Assembly (NCBI GenBank): GCA_006386115.1
Contig: VFIW01000026.1
Location: 310,001-374,000 of the forward strand
DNA: 64,000 nucleotides
Origin: Globisporangium splendens
Taxonomy: Eukaryota; Oomycota; Peronosporomycetes; Pythiales; Pythiaceae
Direction: 5' to 3'
Numbering within the stretch: position 1 is the stretch's first letter; each line of letters starts with the position of its first letter. Under the pieces are notes generated by a model. That model had not been told where the DNA came from. It did no database searches and saw only the letters and a program-made list of their open reading frames with translations. The translations under genes were made by a program, and so were the position numbers. This document shows positions 20,129 to 30,435 of this stretch, in pieces.

Positions 20129-23026
20129 ATGTCGTCCACGTCTCAAACGTCAGCCCACTTCCAGCTGCTCAAGCGCACAACCGAAGTCAAGTTGCGCGAG
20201 CTCACCAAGCACGAGCGCAAGTTGGAAGAGCATTACGCGGCACTGCTCGCTAAAGTCGGCGTTGATGACGAGACGCTCGCCGCTGCTGGCGCTGACGCCA
20301 CTGCCGAAGAGCTCCGCCGTCAACTGGATGGTCTGTACGAAGGCGTTAAAGATCTCCAGGTCGTGCAGGAGAATGTGCACATGGGTCTCACTGGTGTCGG
20401 TGGACTCGTCGAGTTCGCCGAGTCCGACCCGTGGACCACGAAGCGCAATCTGCAGCAGCGAACGGAGCAGATTCTGCATCAAGTCAGGCAGAAGCGCGCG
20501 CTGTGGCGTCACAACAAGTTGCTCGGCGCGCTCTTGATGGAGTCGCTCGAAGAAGCGGAGGCGAAGCAAACGAAAAGCAAAAAGAGCAAAAGAGAAAACA
20601 AGCCTGCGGAGCAAGAAGAGCAAAGCGACTATGTTGCCGTCGAGGACGCAGGTCCTCTCATGGGACTGACGAAAGAAGAGACCCAGTCGCGACTTGAGAC
20701 GTTCTTCTTTCAGACGAACGGCGTCAAGGAAGACGACGTCGTCGCGTTTCTCGAAACTCAAGTGTTCCATCAACGCGAATTCTACACAAAAGCAAAGAAG
20801 CAACGAGTCCAAGCAGCATTGGATGCTGCCAGGGAGAGACTGCAAAGATTCAGTCGGGATTTCCTCGACGAAATTGTGGATAAAGACGAAGTCCTCGCTT
20901 GTGTCAACGGGATGCTTCGTGACCGGTCGTCTTTCAGTGACGACATCGTCAACTTTCTCACGGACGTCAAGACGAACGACGACATGCAAGTCGAGCTCGC
21001 GCACGTGCTCACGATCCAGCTGAGCAACTTGAAAGAGTTTGGGTGGTCTGCAGAAGGCGTCGAGGTCAACGTCAAGCGTGGCATCAATGGCCGGTTCCGC
21101 TGCTTCTTGCAAGAAGATGTGCTCACGGCGCTGCTTTTCCACTTTGTCGGTCTCGCCTGGGCTGTCGAGATGAAAGAGGTGTTCACAGATTTGCTCGAGT
21201 CTCTTGGTGAGGATCAGAATTACGACAGTAACTCGATCAATTGCTTCCGGCGATCAACAATCGACAAGTTTCGCCTCTCGGCCATACCTGACTCGAGAGA
21301 ATCTGGAGGCGACTCATACGATCCGGCCGACGATTCCAGCGACAAGAAAATTTCCAAGCAAGACATCGTGCGTCTTGTTTTCACCGAAGCCAACTTGCTT
21401 CATGTGCTGCAACCGGATCAGAACGACTGTGCATGCGGTAAAGCCCTCGCGACCGTCACGACGGACCTAGAGTTCTTTGGTCCATCGGTCTCGCACGAGG
21501 CCGCGTTTGCGTGCTTGCGGGTCCTGGGCGTGAGCGACACGATGATCGACATTTTCCGCAACTACGTCAAGATTCCGCTCGTGTTCCCTGGCTACGACGA
21601 ACCGAAACCTATGCAACGTGGGCTCTCCGTGGGTCGCATGATGACGCTCTTTCTCTCGGAAGTGCTGCTGTTCGTGATGGATTTCCAGGTACTCGCATCC
21701 ACAGACGTGTCATTGTTCCGGATGCATGACGACATTTGGTTTTTCGATGCCGAAGAGGGAAAAGTGATCCGAGCGTGGGAGGAGATGAACCGATTCGCAG
21801 ACGCCGTCGGGCTTCGCTTCAACGAGGAGAAGAGTGGAGCCGTGCGCATCTCGGTCTGCCCTGGAGCGACCTCGAAGAAGACTCAAGTGTCGCCGCGACT
21901 TCCCAAGAACCCAATCAAATGGGGGCTGCTCGTGGTCCAGTCCAACGGAAGCGTCACCATCGCAAAGGACCAGGTCAAGGCATTTGCCACCGAGATGGCG
22001 GATCGTCTCGCCGCCGCCGAATCCGTGCTCTCGTGGATCAATGTCTACAACAAGTACATGGGCTTCTTCCTGCGCAACCTGGGGAGTGCCTCCCCCGTCT
22101 TTGGACTTTCCTACGTCGATACGATCCTCGAGACGCTGAAGGAGATCCATTTGCTCATCTTTCCTCGTACCGAGGGCGACGTCCTCGGGTACTTGCGCGA
22201 AAAGATCGCGACGAACCATCCAGAGTTGTTGAGCTCGTCGGCGGATGCCAGCAGTAGTAGCACGCTACCAGCTGCGTGGGTCCACTGGAATGCCGAGCTC
22301 GGTGGCTTGGGTCTTTTCAACCCGTTCCTTGCGATCTGGTCGTTGAAAGAGCCGATGTACACGCACTTGCAGGAGTACCATTCATCGAACGGCAAGAGCT
22401 GGCTACAAGAGAAGAAGCACTGGAAGTGGGAGGCGCCGTTTACCACTGTGTACGAAAAGGGGCTCAAGGACGCGTACGACTTGTTTGCGGAGGAAGTCAC
22501 GCGTGAGGGCATCAAGTCGGCCAGTACTTCGTCTGCATCGACTCAGTTCTGGTTCCTGAAGAGTTCCAAGGTCAGCGACAAGCAGCGCAACTTTGGTCGA
22601 GAGAAGTTTAAGCTCAATGGCACGTACAGCTTGCGCACGTTCGAAGAGTTCCTTGCGCTCGTGCCATTCCTCAGCATCGACTCGTTGTACAACGAGTATG
22701 TTGCGTTAGTCGGCGAAGTCCCTTCCGTGGATCCGCCGAACGAATACGAACCACACCAAGCGGCCGCCGTGGCACTTCTGGAGGGTGCTGGCGTGAAAGG
22801 ACCGTACTGGAAGTGGGTCTCGTACATCTACGGCGAGCAGCTGGTCGAGGAGTTTGGCACGACCTCGTTCTTCAGTCGCGAGCTGCTGCCAGCACAGCTC
22901 ATCCAGACCATCAAGTCCACGGCCATCTCCTGGGAAGACATAATGTCAAGCGAGAGCCAGGACCGGGGTAGTACTGGGCCAAGATGTGATCGAGGGCGTG
23001 GACGAGGACGTGGTGGTAGACGCTAG
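20129..23026 (+). CDS. rvt: domesticated reverse transcriptase (rvt family)
   Basis: Single 965-aa open frame from the Met at 20129, intronless. The first 330 or so residues are charged and helical, likely coiled coil. The RT-like core follows: motif A TTDLEFF (Asp about 446), motif B RGLSVGRMMTLFLSE, motif C RMHDDIWFF (Asp-Asp about 534-535), motif D GLRFNEEKSG and motif E IKWGLLVV. A C-terminal region with W-rich segments (HWKWEAPF, YWKWVSYIYG) ends in an RG-rich tail. The long coiled-coil lead, HDD(I/L)W active site and long C-terminus match the rvt genes: single-copy cellular RTs known from fungi, plants, bacteria and some protists, not mobile elements. No endonuclease, gag, RNase H or LTR is present. 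The catalytic triad is intact. Cellular role is unknown for the family. Confidence 0.85.
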   Translation: MSSTSQTSAHFQLLKRTTEVKLRELTKHERKLEEHYAALLAKVGVDDETLAAAGADATAEELRRQLDGLYEGVKDLQVVQENVHMGLTGVGGLVEFAESDPWTTKRNLQQRTEQILHQVRQKRALWRHNKLLGALLMESLEEAEAKQTKSKKSKRENKPAEQEEQSDYVAVEDAGPLMGLTKEETQSRLETFFFQTNGVKEDDVVAFLETQVFHQREFYTKAKKQRVQAALDAARERLQRFSRDFLDEIVDKDEVLACVNGMLRDRSSFSDDIVNFLTDVKTNDDMQVELAHVLTIQLSNLKEFGWSAEGVEVNVKRGINGRFRCFLQEDVLTALLFHFVGLAWAVEMKEVFTDLLESLGEDQNYDSNSINCFRRSTIDKFRLSAIPDSRESGGDSYDPADDSSDKKISKQDIVRLVFTEANLLHVLQPDQNDCACGKALATVTTDLEFFGPSVSHEAAFACLRVLGVSDTMIDIFRNYVKIPLVFPGYDEPKPMQRGLSVGRMMTLFLSEVLLFVMDFQVLASTDVSLFRMHDDIWFFDAEEGKVIRAWEEMNRFADAVGLRFNEEKSGAVRISVCPGATSKKTQVSPRLPKNPIKWGLLVVQSNGSVTIAKDQVKAFATEMADRLAAAESVLSWINVYNKYMGFFLRNLGSASPVFGLSYVDTILETLKEIHLLIFPRTEGDVLGYLREKIATNHPELLSSSADASSSSTLPAAWVHWNAELGGLGLFNPFLAIWSLKEPMYTHLQEYHSSNGKSWLQEKKHWKWEAPFTTVYEKGLKDAYDLFAEEVTREGIKSASTSSASTQFWFLKSSKVSDKQRNFGREKFKLNGTYSLRTFEEFLALVPFLSIDSLYNEYVALVGEVPSVDPPNEYEPHQAAAVALLEGAGVKGPYWKWVSYIYGEQLVEEFGTTSFFSRELLPAQLIQTIKSTAISWEDIMSSESQDRGSTGPRCDRGRGRGRGGRR

Positions 23027-23926
23027 ACGGTGCGCGAAAGCAAAGCAACTACTGACCAGAAGCGATTTTGGAGTCAATTTGTGACTGTGGTATATGTTTT
23101 CGACGTTCAAGTAGCGACAGTAAACAGTGATGTGTTCCGATAAACAAAATCGAAACTTGGTAGTGATCAGTGATAACGCCTGATGCAATAATGCAATTGC
23201 AATCTTTGCAATAGCGTCGTACTGCATAACGTTTCCAAACGAGTAGCCGGGGTCAAATTAACACTGTCGTTCACTGTCCATCATGATCATCTCTCGACGC
23301 CATTAAATGATGGTCGTGTGTCTAAAACATCGAAAAAGATGTGGAAGGCGGTCTCTTTGACAAGGGAACGCGCACACAGAGCTAATGGTCATGCCGTAAT
23401 GAATGAGTGCTCTTCAGCTGCAAGTATTACGCGAATGGAGAACAATAGCTGTGTTGATATATAGACGGGCTTCCACCGTCAGTGTTTATGAGCATTCCTC
23501 TGGTTGGTTGCGAAAAGTTTGAAGCCTTCTGCCAGCGATGCGCGTCCAAACTTGCCATTCCCAATCGAGACGGATGAATCCACCACGGGACATCCGCGCT
23601 CACGATGGCGGCAGCGTAGCTGGCAGTTACGTATCGAACTTGATGCAGAAAATCTGCAGTTTTGCGCGCCTGGAAGCGTCCACCATCTCGGCGCCAATCC
23701 TGCAAATAACAGAGACCGACTCCCAAGAATTTAAGTGCACTAGAGTGCACACACAGCAGCACAACCTAGACATCTAAGTACATATATTGTGAACATCCTG
23801 TGAAGGAATTACCTACAATAACGCGCCATACCAACGTTTTCTCTACCTCCGCCGTCTTTGTCATTGTATTTTCTTCTCCCCTTTCCATGTTTTTAGGGCG
23901 TTCCAGCCGTCTTCATCGTTGTACCC
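23027..23926. other. intergenic, 900 bp
   Basis: Convergent space between rvt and CAP copy 2. AT-rich, no gene or RNA recognised. Confidence 0.5.
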
Positions 23927-24676
23927 TTACTGCGGGTTTCCAAAGTCCTGGGTCCAGTAGATTGCGTAGCTGCTGCAGCCATTGTTGGTGCCCTTGGCGA
24001 AGCCGACTTCCTTCATGTTGGGGTCCAGGATGTTCTTGCGGTGGCCGTCCGAGTTCCACCACGCGGTCATGACGGCGTCGACGGTCGACTGACCAGCCGC
24101 CACGTTTTCCGCCGCATTGCTCCAGTAGTACCCGGCGTTCGTCATGCGCTCCCATGGCTGTGATCCGTCCGCACCAGTGTGGGACATCGTGCAGCGGCTC
24201 GCTTGTTCGTTCGAGTGCGCCGCGGCGGCGGCCGTAAGTCTCGCATTGATCGTGAGCGCTCCCACGCCATTTTGCTGGCGGTAGGTGTTAATGCGGTTGA
24301 GCATCTGGTTGGAGTCCGCAGCGCTGAGGCCGTTCCCGCTCGCGCTATTCGTATTTTGCTGGTTGGCGCTGGGGTCAGAGGCGCGACCCACAGCGTAGCC
24401 GCAGCCAGCGCCATAGGCCACGACCTTGTCGGACGCGGCACCCTGTTTGAGCCAGCAGGTGCCGCCATTCCAGTTCGTCCACGTCCAGTGCGTGCAGCCG
24501 CCGTCATTCACGCACAGATCGCCACAGGCATCTGGGATCGCGCGCACCGAGTACCGGTCGTTGCCAAAGAAGTCGCAGTTGTTCTCCCACATCACGCGGC
24601 CCTGGGATCCGACTTGGAACGCCGCGACGATCGGTGCCGCGACCGCCGCCGCTGAGAGCAACAGGAGCAGCTGCAT
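23927..24676 (-). CDS. secreted Apple/PAN + CAP protein, copy 2
   Basis: 249 aa from the Met at 24676, which begins a signal peptide (QLLLLLSAAAVAAPIVAA). The Apple/PAN-like part has CDFFGNDRYSVRAIP, CGDLCVNDGGCTHWTWTNW and GTCWLKQG; the CAP part has MLNRINTYRQQ, WERMTNAGYYW, NAAENVAAGQ, WWNSDGHRKNIL and YWTQDFG. It is clearly more diverged from copies 1 and 3 than they are from each other in the C-terminal half, so it represents the older split. Predicted extracellular; ligand unknown. Confidence 0.9.
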   Translation of the reverse strand: MQLLLLLSAAAVAAPIVAAFQVGSQGRVMWENNCDFFGNDRYSVRAIPDACGDLCVNDGGCTHWTWTNWNGGTCWLKQGAASDKVVAYGAGCGYAVGRASDPSANQQNTNSASGNGLSAADSNQMLNRINTYRQQNGVGALTINARLTAAAAAHSNEQASRCTMSHTGADGSQPWERMTNAGYYWSNAAENVAAGQSTVDAVMTAWWNSDGHRKNILDPNMKEVGFAKGTNNGCSSYAIYWTQDFGNPQ

Positions 24677-26391
24677 GTTGAGATCCTGGAAGAGGAGGCG
24701 AGGGACACGACTGCGGGTAGATTGGGAACTGGTGCGTGCTCCTACAAAGCTAACGCGCACTACGCTGCGGGAGCGCTTCGGTGCAGAGCTATTCGTAAAG
24801 GGGGCAAGCGCGGACGGCGCCGCGAGAGTGGCATTTCCATTCAGTCTGGAGGTGGTCGGTGGCCGATGGGCAAGTTCGGACATGACCTTGTAAATCATGT
24901 ATAGAGCTAGTATCAAATATAATGAGGTATGCATGATGATCCTAAGTATTCTATATACCTGATATTGTATATAAAGAGGTATAGGATTAGGAAAGGGATT
25001 TGATAGCGAGCAGCTCTTTGATGATGGGCTCGAATGATCTGGCGTGACGACAACCTTACGGTACTTGGACTGCTGTTACCGTTCAGTTAACCCTCCATCC
25101 GTCTTTTTTATGGATCGATCTAGTCGTTGCATAATACGGTATCGTTCGCGTTGACGTCACAGGCAACAAACGCTCGGTAGCAGCAGCGGAATACACCCAC
25201 CCAAGCCTCGCGCAATGCAACAACACGAACTGTTTATGCACACAACCCCTCTCTCTGCGAATGGGTTTCGCTCCAAGCATCGAGTCGCACATGCGTGTGT
25301 GCGGCGTTTGGGACTTTGCTCAAGTGCGTCGATGGCCTCTCGCCTGTCGTAACGCCCCCTATAAGGAGCACTTTCTCTCTATAAGCGTTTGATTGCTGCC
25401 AGTCCCATTGAAGATCGACCCCCAACTTTTCTCTCTCTCTCTCTCTCTCTCACTGGATGATGCAGGTCGCATATGCAAAGACACTGGTGGGTGAACACTG
25501 GCTGTTGGTCTCAACAATAGACAAATGTGCAGTTGACGTGAGGTGCCTTTGATTCCACTGAGGGTCTCTTCACCATTCACTCGGTGTGTCAATCACTAGG
25601 ACTGTAGCTCCTCGTTCGTGTAGGACGAGTCTGAAAGAAGCAGTGTGTGTGCGCTGTGGTTTCTGCTCTCCCGTCTTCCTTGAGTTCGCGTTGAACGAAT
25701 GACACCGGACGCTGCTTTTCGTTGACGAGCATGGCGTGCCTCATGGAACTTCTTTGCTTTATCGAAATGATAAAATCGTTTCGTGCGAAGCACATCCTGA
25801 TCCTCGATGAGTGAATAGCAGCTCGAAAAGTGAAGCATTTGCAGACCGAAGTGATTTCTTTGATGTATGAATGTAAAGTTGGCATGACGTATGAGTGCGT
25901 TCGTATTCGTCTGGCGCACACACTCCTGCAGACCAAGTGAGACAGAAGCTGGCGGCATTCCAGTACAAGACGCGTAAGATATCTGTGCTATTGCTTGATG
26001 TTTAATCTGCGCCAAACGGATGGCTCAGACCGCTGGCTTTTACTGAGAATCACGGCGTGCTCAGCAAATTGATTAAAAACCAATTGTGGCTCGAGTGGCA
26101 AGGTTTCCTGCGAGACACACGACAGGTTACACGGAATGAAGGAGTGGTTTTAATTCGAGATTAGAATGACTTGAAATTCATTATGTGTGCCTTGATGCAC
26201 AACAAACGCAACGTTGATTAGTTTAAGCTTAGGACTTTCTCTTTTAGCGACTGAAGCGAAACAACTTCATGCGCTGCTTCATGCTCTCCAGCACCATATT
26301 CTCTCTGTTACTTCACATATGTACACTCGAGTATGCTGTCTCGATATCAAAGCACATGAGTCCCATTCGAGCGCTCTTGCTTCACTTCAAC
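24677..26391. other. intergenic, 1.7 kb
   Basis: Between CAP copies 2 and 3. It contains a CT microsatellite (25431-25451) and some short open frames without protein-like features. No gene recognised. Confidence 0.45.
25431..25451. repeat. (CT)n microsatellite
   Basis: About ten uninterrupted CT units in an intergenic region. No functional signal seen. Confidence 0.9.
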
Positions 26392-27168
26392 TTACTTGGA
26401 CTTGCCGAAGTCCTGAGTCCGGTACGTCTTGTAGTTGCCGCAGCCGTTGTTGACAGCCTTCGCAAATCCAACGTCCCTGACCTTAGCGTTCAGGATGTTG
26501 GCACGGTGACCTGGCGAGTTCCACCACGAGGTCATCACGGACTCGACGGACGTCTGACCTGCGGCCACGTTTTCAGCCGCGTTCGTCCACTTGTAGCTTT
26601 GCTGTGCCATGCGGTCCCAGGCTTTCGAGCCATCGCTGCCATCATGGGTCATGGTGCATCGGTTCGCTTGGTCTCGCGAGTGCGAGAGCGACGCTGCGTT
26701 CAAGCGCTGGTCGAGTTTCAGAGTGCTGAGTCCGTTCTGGTTGCGGTGCGCGTTGATGCTGTTGAGCATGGTCTGTGTCTCGACGGCACTGAGCCCATTG
26801 TTGCTGCTGGGAGCTACGGCGGGTGTTGTCTGGACGGGACTGTTGGTTGCGGAGAAGCGATCAACGACGTAATCGCAGTTGAGTCCGTACTTTTGCGTCT
26901 TGGTCGCGGATTTGCCGTTCTTGAGCCAGCACACGCCGCCGTTCTGGTTCGACCACGTCCAGTGCGTGCACGAGGCGTCGTTCGCGCAGATATCACCGCA
27001 GGCACCAGGAATCCCGCGCACACTGCGCGTGTCCTGACCGTAGAAGTCGCAGTTGTTTCCCCACATGACGCGACCCTGCGAGCCGACTCGGAACGCCGAC
27101 GTCGTCGTGACTGCAAGCGCTGGTGCCATAAGCATGGATGCTGCAGCTGTAGTCGTGGATTTCTGCAT
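26392..27168 (-). CDS. secreted Apple/PAN + CAP protein, copy 3
   Basis: 258 aa from the Met at 27168, opening a weaker, Ala/Thr-rich signal peptide (SMLMAPALAVTTTSA). The Apple/PAN-like part has CDFYGQDTRSVRGIPGAC and CTHWTWSNQNGGVCWLKNG; a Pro/Ser linker leads to the CAP domain. From TMTHDGSDGSKAWDRMA to the end it is nearly the same as copy 1, whereas the middle (QKYGLNCDYVVDRFSAT, STLKLDQRLNAASLSHSRDQ) is quite different. The conserved YWTQDFG motif reads YRTQDFG here, a Trp-to-Arg change at a normally invariant site of this cluster. Mosaic similarity suggests gene conversion. Confidence 0.88.
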   Translation of the reverse strand: MQKSTTTAAASMLMAPALAVTTTSAFRVGSQGRVMWGNNCDFYGQDTRSVRGIPGACGDICANDASCTHWTWSNQNGGVCWLKNGKSATKTQKYGLNCDYVVDRFSATNSPVQTTPAVAPSSNNGLSAVETQTMLNSINAHRNQNGLSTLKLDQRLNAASLSHSRDQANRCTMTHDGSDGSKAWDRMAQQSYKWTNAAENVAAGQTSVESVMTSWWNSPGHRANILNAKVRDVGFAKAVNNGCGNYKTYRTQDFGKSK

Positions 27169-29019
27169 ACTAGTGTGTAAATGGAAGAAGTGGGGTCGGA
27201 ATATAAGCTGGTGGTCGCGCAAACTGTCGAGTGAGCTTGAGGAGCTACAATCTCAAGGACTTGTTTAGCTCTCTGTGCAAACACCCGATCCCCACCTTGG
27301 CCCTGATTCCATATGAGCGTAGAGAACGAGCACGAGCAGATACACCCACTCGCTAGTTGATTTCCAGATAACAAGGCTCCTTCACTTCTACTTTATACAG
27401 CCAGGTGACACCTTGCAACGTGGGGAAGAGAGTAGGTGGCGTCACGAGCATTTGTAGCACAAAAAGCAATGGAAAACGCACCCCCAGAACAATTATTGGA
27501 TTCAGTATAGGTGCGGGTGGTGAGACCCTGGCTTTTTGGTGGTAGCCAGACGGACCTGCCCCAATTGGTCCGACGCCATGCGATGCAGCTACAGCCCCTG
27601 GCTCATCTGGCAAACGCATGCCTAACTGTGTAGAGCACGCTGGTTTCTTTCGAGCTGAGCTTTTCAGCAAAACCTGCAGCCGCATCAAAGCTAGACTCCT
27701 CATTCAGTCGTCCAGTTCATGTCCCTGATCTCTGCAAGTAGTAGTCTAAGCTTGGGCTATCTAACATTATCTTCCTGCGCCGATCTCCTCATGTATAAGG
27801 GGGTCGCATGTTGACCGTCCACTCAGGCGAGACATATGGCTGCACTCACGTAAAGGTGTAAAAGCCACCTTAGTCGGCAGGCGGGGGCGGTCTGTGAACT
27901 CAATAGAAACTTTAGAACTAGAGTTGTCATGTGGTGAATCCAGTGAGATGGTTCATTCTTCTGGAGAGAGTCAGCATATCATTCGGCTGTTGGTTGAAAA
28001 GCACGCATTCGTTGTGCCATAAAGCCATTCACACATTTTGAACGGATGTTATTGCTGCTGTACGCTTGCGCTCACAACGCAGAAAAAGCGTTGCGCGGCA
28101 CAAACTGAGTGATACGCTGATTGCTACCTTAAACCTGTCCAGCACGTGACGCGGCGAAAAGCTGTCGATCTGTCTCTTGAAGAATGACTTTATACAGCGC
28201 TCTGGATGATTGAGGTGCTGCTTTGGAACGTATCAATTAAGCTGAGTGTGTGGCACGCATCATTGCTGCATTCACTGACACAACAAGACGAAGCCATGAT
28301 CCCCAGCGCTTTTTGCCACATGATGTTTTCTTCCATTGCTGATCCCCCTCTCCTCCCCTGCGTCCACCCATCGGCACATTAAGCAATGGCGACTACATCC
28401 AGGAGCGCCTGACCACCGTCAAGTCTTAGTGTTAAACGTGAGCAGGTGAGCGCGCACTTTGACTTGGGGTCACTCACACCGCTTACAAAAACGTGATCGA
28501 AGCGCATGCATCTCCAGCAGCGCATCCAGTAGCGACAGTTTGTAGCATTCCCTTGGTGGTAGCGCCCCCGATCAGCGTCATCCGGACACATGGCGCTACG
28601 ATTCTGCACGAATCCTCTTTGCGCATGGCACCTGCGACGTGCGTGATCGCGCACCTTGGCGCGTGGCTGATTGGCGTTGTCGCCGTGCTCGCAGCAGGCA
28701 TGACGCCGCACTATTGCAATACCACTTGAGCAACTTTGGAGTCAGAGCAGTGTGCTCAGCTACCATGAACACTGCCTAGACAATCAGATCCTATTATTAC
28801 AATGGGTACACTTGCACTTCAACTTTGCACGCTTTATGTCCATATTATCAGGTAAGATCCTCACAACGGAATCAGGCATCTCCTGATTCGTATCCCCATT
28901 CTCACTTGCTTTGATTATGCCGCTGAGCCGTTGGGAATCAGACGCGAAGGTGTTCTCGCACAACTCAGGTGTCCAATTCGAACGTGTGGTGGTGACACCG
29001 AAAGAAGAAGAACGACAGC
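27169..29019. other. gene-poor interval, 1.85 kb
   Basis: No convincing gene. A short plus-strand frame at 28493-28729 has one hydrophobic stretch (HLGAWLIGVVAVLAAGM) but no family match and no start context I trust; it may be a remnant of a membrane protein. Confidence 0.4.
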
Positions 29020-29847
29020 ATGCCCATGACGTTCGCCAACAAGCGCAGCGACTCCGCGGCGCCACGAAGCGCTCTGACGCAGGACCAGACGCGTCCATCT
29101 GTCGCGTTCCGCGCGCTACCGGTGACGCCACTGCTCGCGATCAAGATCGTCGACCCACAAGATGAGCAGCAGCAGGATGCTCATCAGAGCAGAGACGAGA
29201 AAACGACCAGCAAGCAAACGACCGCGGGGATAACGAGAATGGTCCATGCGTTTCTCCTGGTTGTTCCTACGGCAGTCGTCGCACTCGTCAGTGGTTGCAT
29301 GGGGCTCCTTGGTGCTGCTGTGGTGCTCATTGTGGCGTTCATGGCGGGTAGCGCAGTGTGTCTGCTGCAGTGCTTTGCATGGTTGGCTCACAAGCTCGTT
29401 GTGATTAACACGGCTTTGAACGGTGAGGATGGCACGGCTCGCGTTGGTTCGACTCAGCCCTCTGACAAGAAGACAGCTCACGATCAGGACCCAGCGAACT
29501 CCATATTGCAAGCGTCTGCTCTGAAGCTGTTCGACCTCTGGTGCGATCTCTTGTCTATCGGTTTCTTCCAATCCACGATCGGGATCTCGTACTGCTGTGC
29601 GCTCTACTGCACAGTGCTTGTGCCGTGGATGGCAGTCGCGTCTCGTGGTGCAGCCACATCATTCTACGAGCGCAAAATGTCGGAGGCACCAGTCGTGTAC
29701 GCGATCATCCACATTACCATTCCGCTATCGGCTCTCATGTGGCTCTTTGTGACAGCGCACGTGGCTCGAATCGTACGTGTGCACACAACTGCCCAAGTAG
29801 CAAGCTCTCCCAGGTCGAGCGATGGAGTGCTAAGCGACGAGGAATGA
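29020..29847 (+). CDS. hypothetical polytopic membrane protein
   Basis: Intronless, 275 aa from the Met at 29020 (a second Met lies two codons later). A hydrophilic, basic N-terminus of about 75 residues precedes a long hydrophobic block (FLLVVPTAVVALVSGCMGLL to AGSAVCLLQCFAWLAH, probably two passes). A charged loop follows, then two more hydrophobic segments (about 185-205 and 225-250) and a Ser/acidic tail ending SDEE. Four membrane passes are likely. I recognise no family. Coding is supported by length, a clean start and the regular alternation of membrane and charged segments. Confidence 0.6.
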   Translation: MPMTFANKRSDSAAPRSALTQDQTRPSVAFRALPVTPLLAIKIVDPQDEQQQDAHQSRDEKTTSKQTTAGITRMVHAFLLVVPTAVVALVSGCMGLLGAAVVLIVAFMAGSAVCLLQCFAWLAHKLVVINTALNGEDGTARVGSTQPSDKKTAHDQDPANSILQASALKLFDLWCDLLSIGFFQSTIGISYCCALYCTVLVPWMAVASRGAATSFYERKMSEAPVVYAIIHITIPLSALMWLFVTAHVARIVRVHTTAQVASSPRSSDGVLSDEE

Positions 29848-29919
29848 ATGATTCATGCGTTGAAATTATAGGTTAAGAATGAACAATCGAAGAATATGAA
29901 ATGTATGGGACTAATAAAA

Positions 29920-30435
29920 TCGACAGCTTAGGCAGCGTCGGCAAGCGCACGATCGCGTGTCTTCAGCCGTCGAAGCTGTGGATCATGTCGTGCTTTGTGA
30001 GGTGCGATAGTCAGTGGAACTCGGCGACGCGCAACACGAGCTGCTCCAAATCGTTCTTGGCAATAAGCGGATCTGCAAGGCAAATCAGGATACAGAGTGA
30101 GTCAAAGCGCTACAGCAACTACCATGGTCAGACCGGTCTTGCTACGGTCTTGGCGAAGTGCTTGATTACGTCCCACTTCTCGAGCTTTGCCAGCGCGTTC
30201 TGCAGCGTCTCGCGGGAGCACGACTCGTAGAATCCAACGAGCCTCTCACACTCCAACCGCAGAAATTATTCTGTAGCAAGCTCAAACAAGTAAGGCTCCA
30301 TGCACATATAAGCAACGTAGAAGCGAAGACGCTACATGCCGTTCCGTGGACATTGCTGGCGCTTGACGAGGTTTGCAGGCGAGATCGGACACCAGGACGC
30401 AACGCAAACAGACTCGTGGCAATCAACCAACGATG
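29920..30435 (-). pseudogene. decayed C-terminal fragment of the reductase/acyltransferase gene
   Basis: Read on the minus strand this matches the last three coding blocks of the fusion gene at 31342-35555. IATSLFALRPGV (near 30400) corresponds to AITSLFALRPGV in the intact gene. GFYESCSRETLQNA followed by a K-L-E-K-W segment (near 30160-30230) corresponds to SFYESCSLETLQNA followed by T-L-E-N-W. The final block near 29920-30060 corresponds to the HGTANADSVHSF to LPTLSKI end. The introns sit at the same places, so the copy arose by DNA duplication and not by retroposition. Frames are broken and stops present. It lies head-to-head with the intact gene about 1 kb away. Confidence 0.8.

Noticed and set aside
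20129..23026. rvt gene as an active retrotransposon
   Set aside because: No RNase H, endonuclease, gag, LTR or target-site duplication, and the domain layout matches the cellular rvt family.
28493..28729. Short frame with one hydrophobic stretch
   Set aside because: Too short, no family, and no support from splice sites or neighbours.
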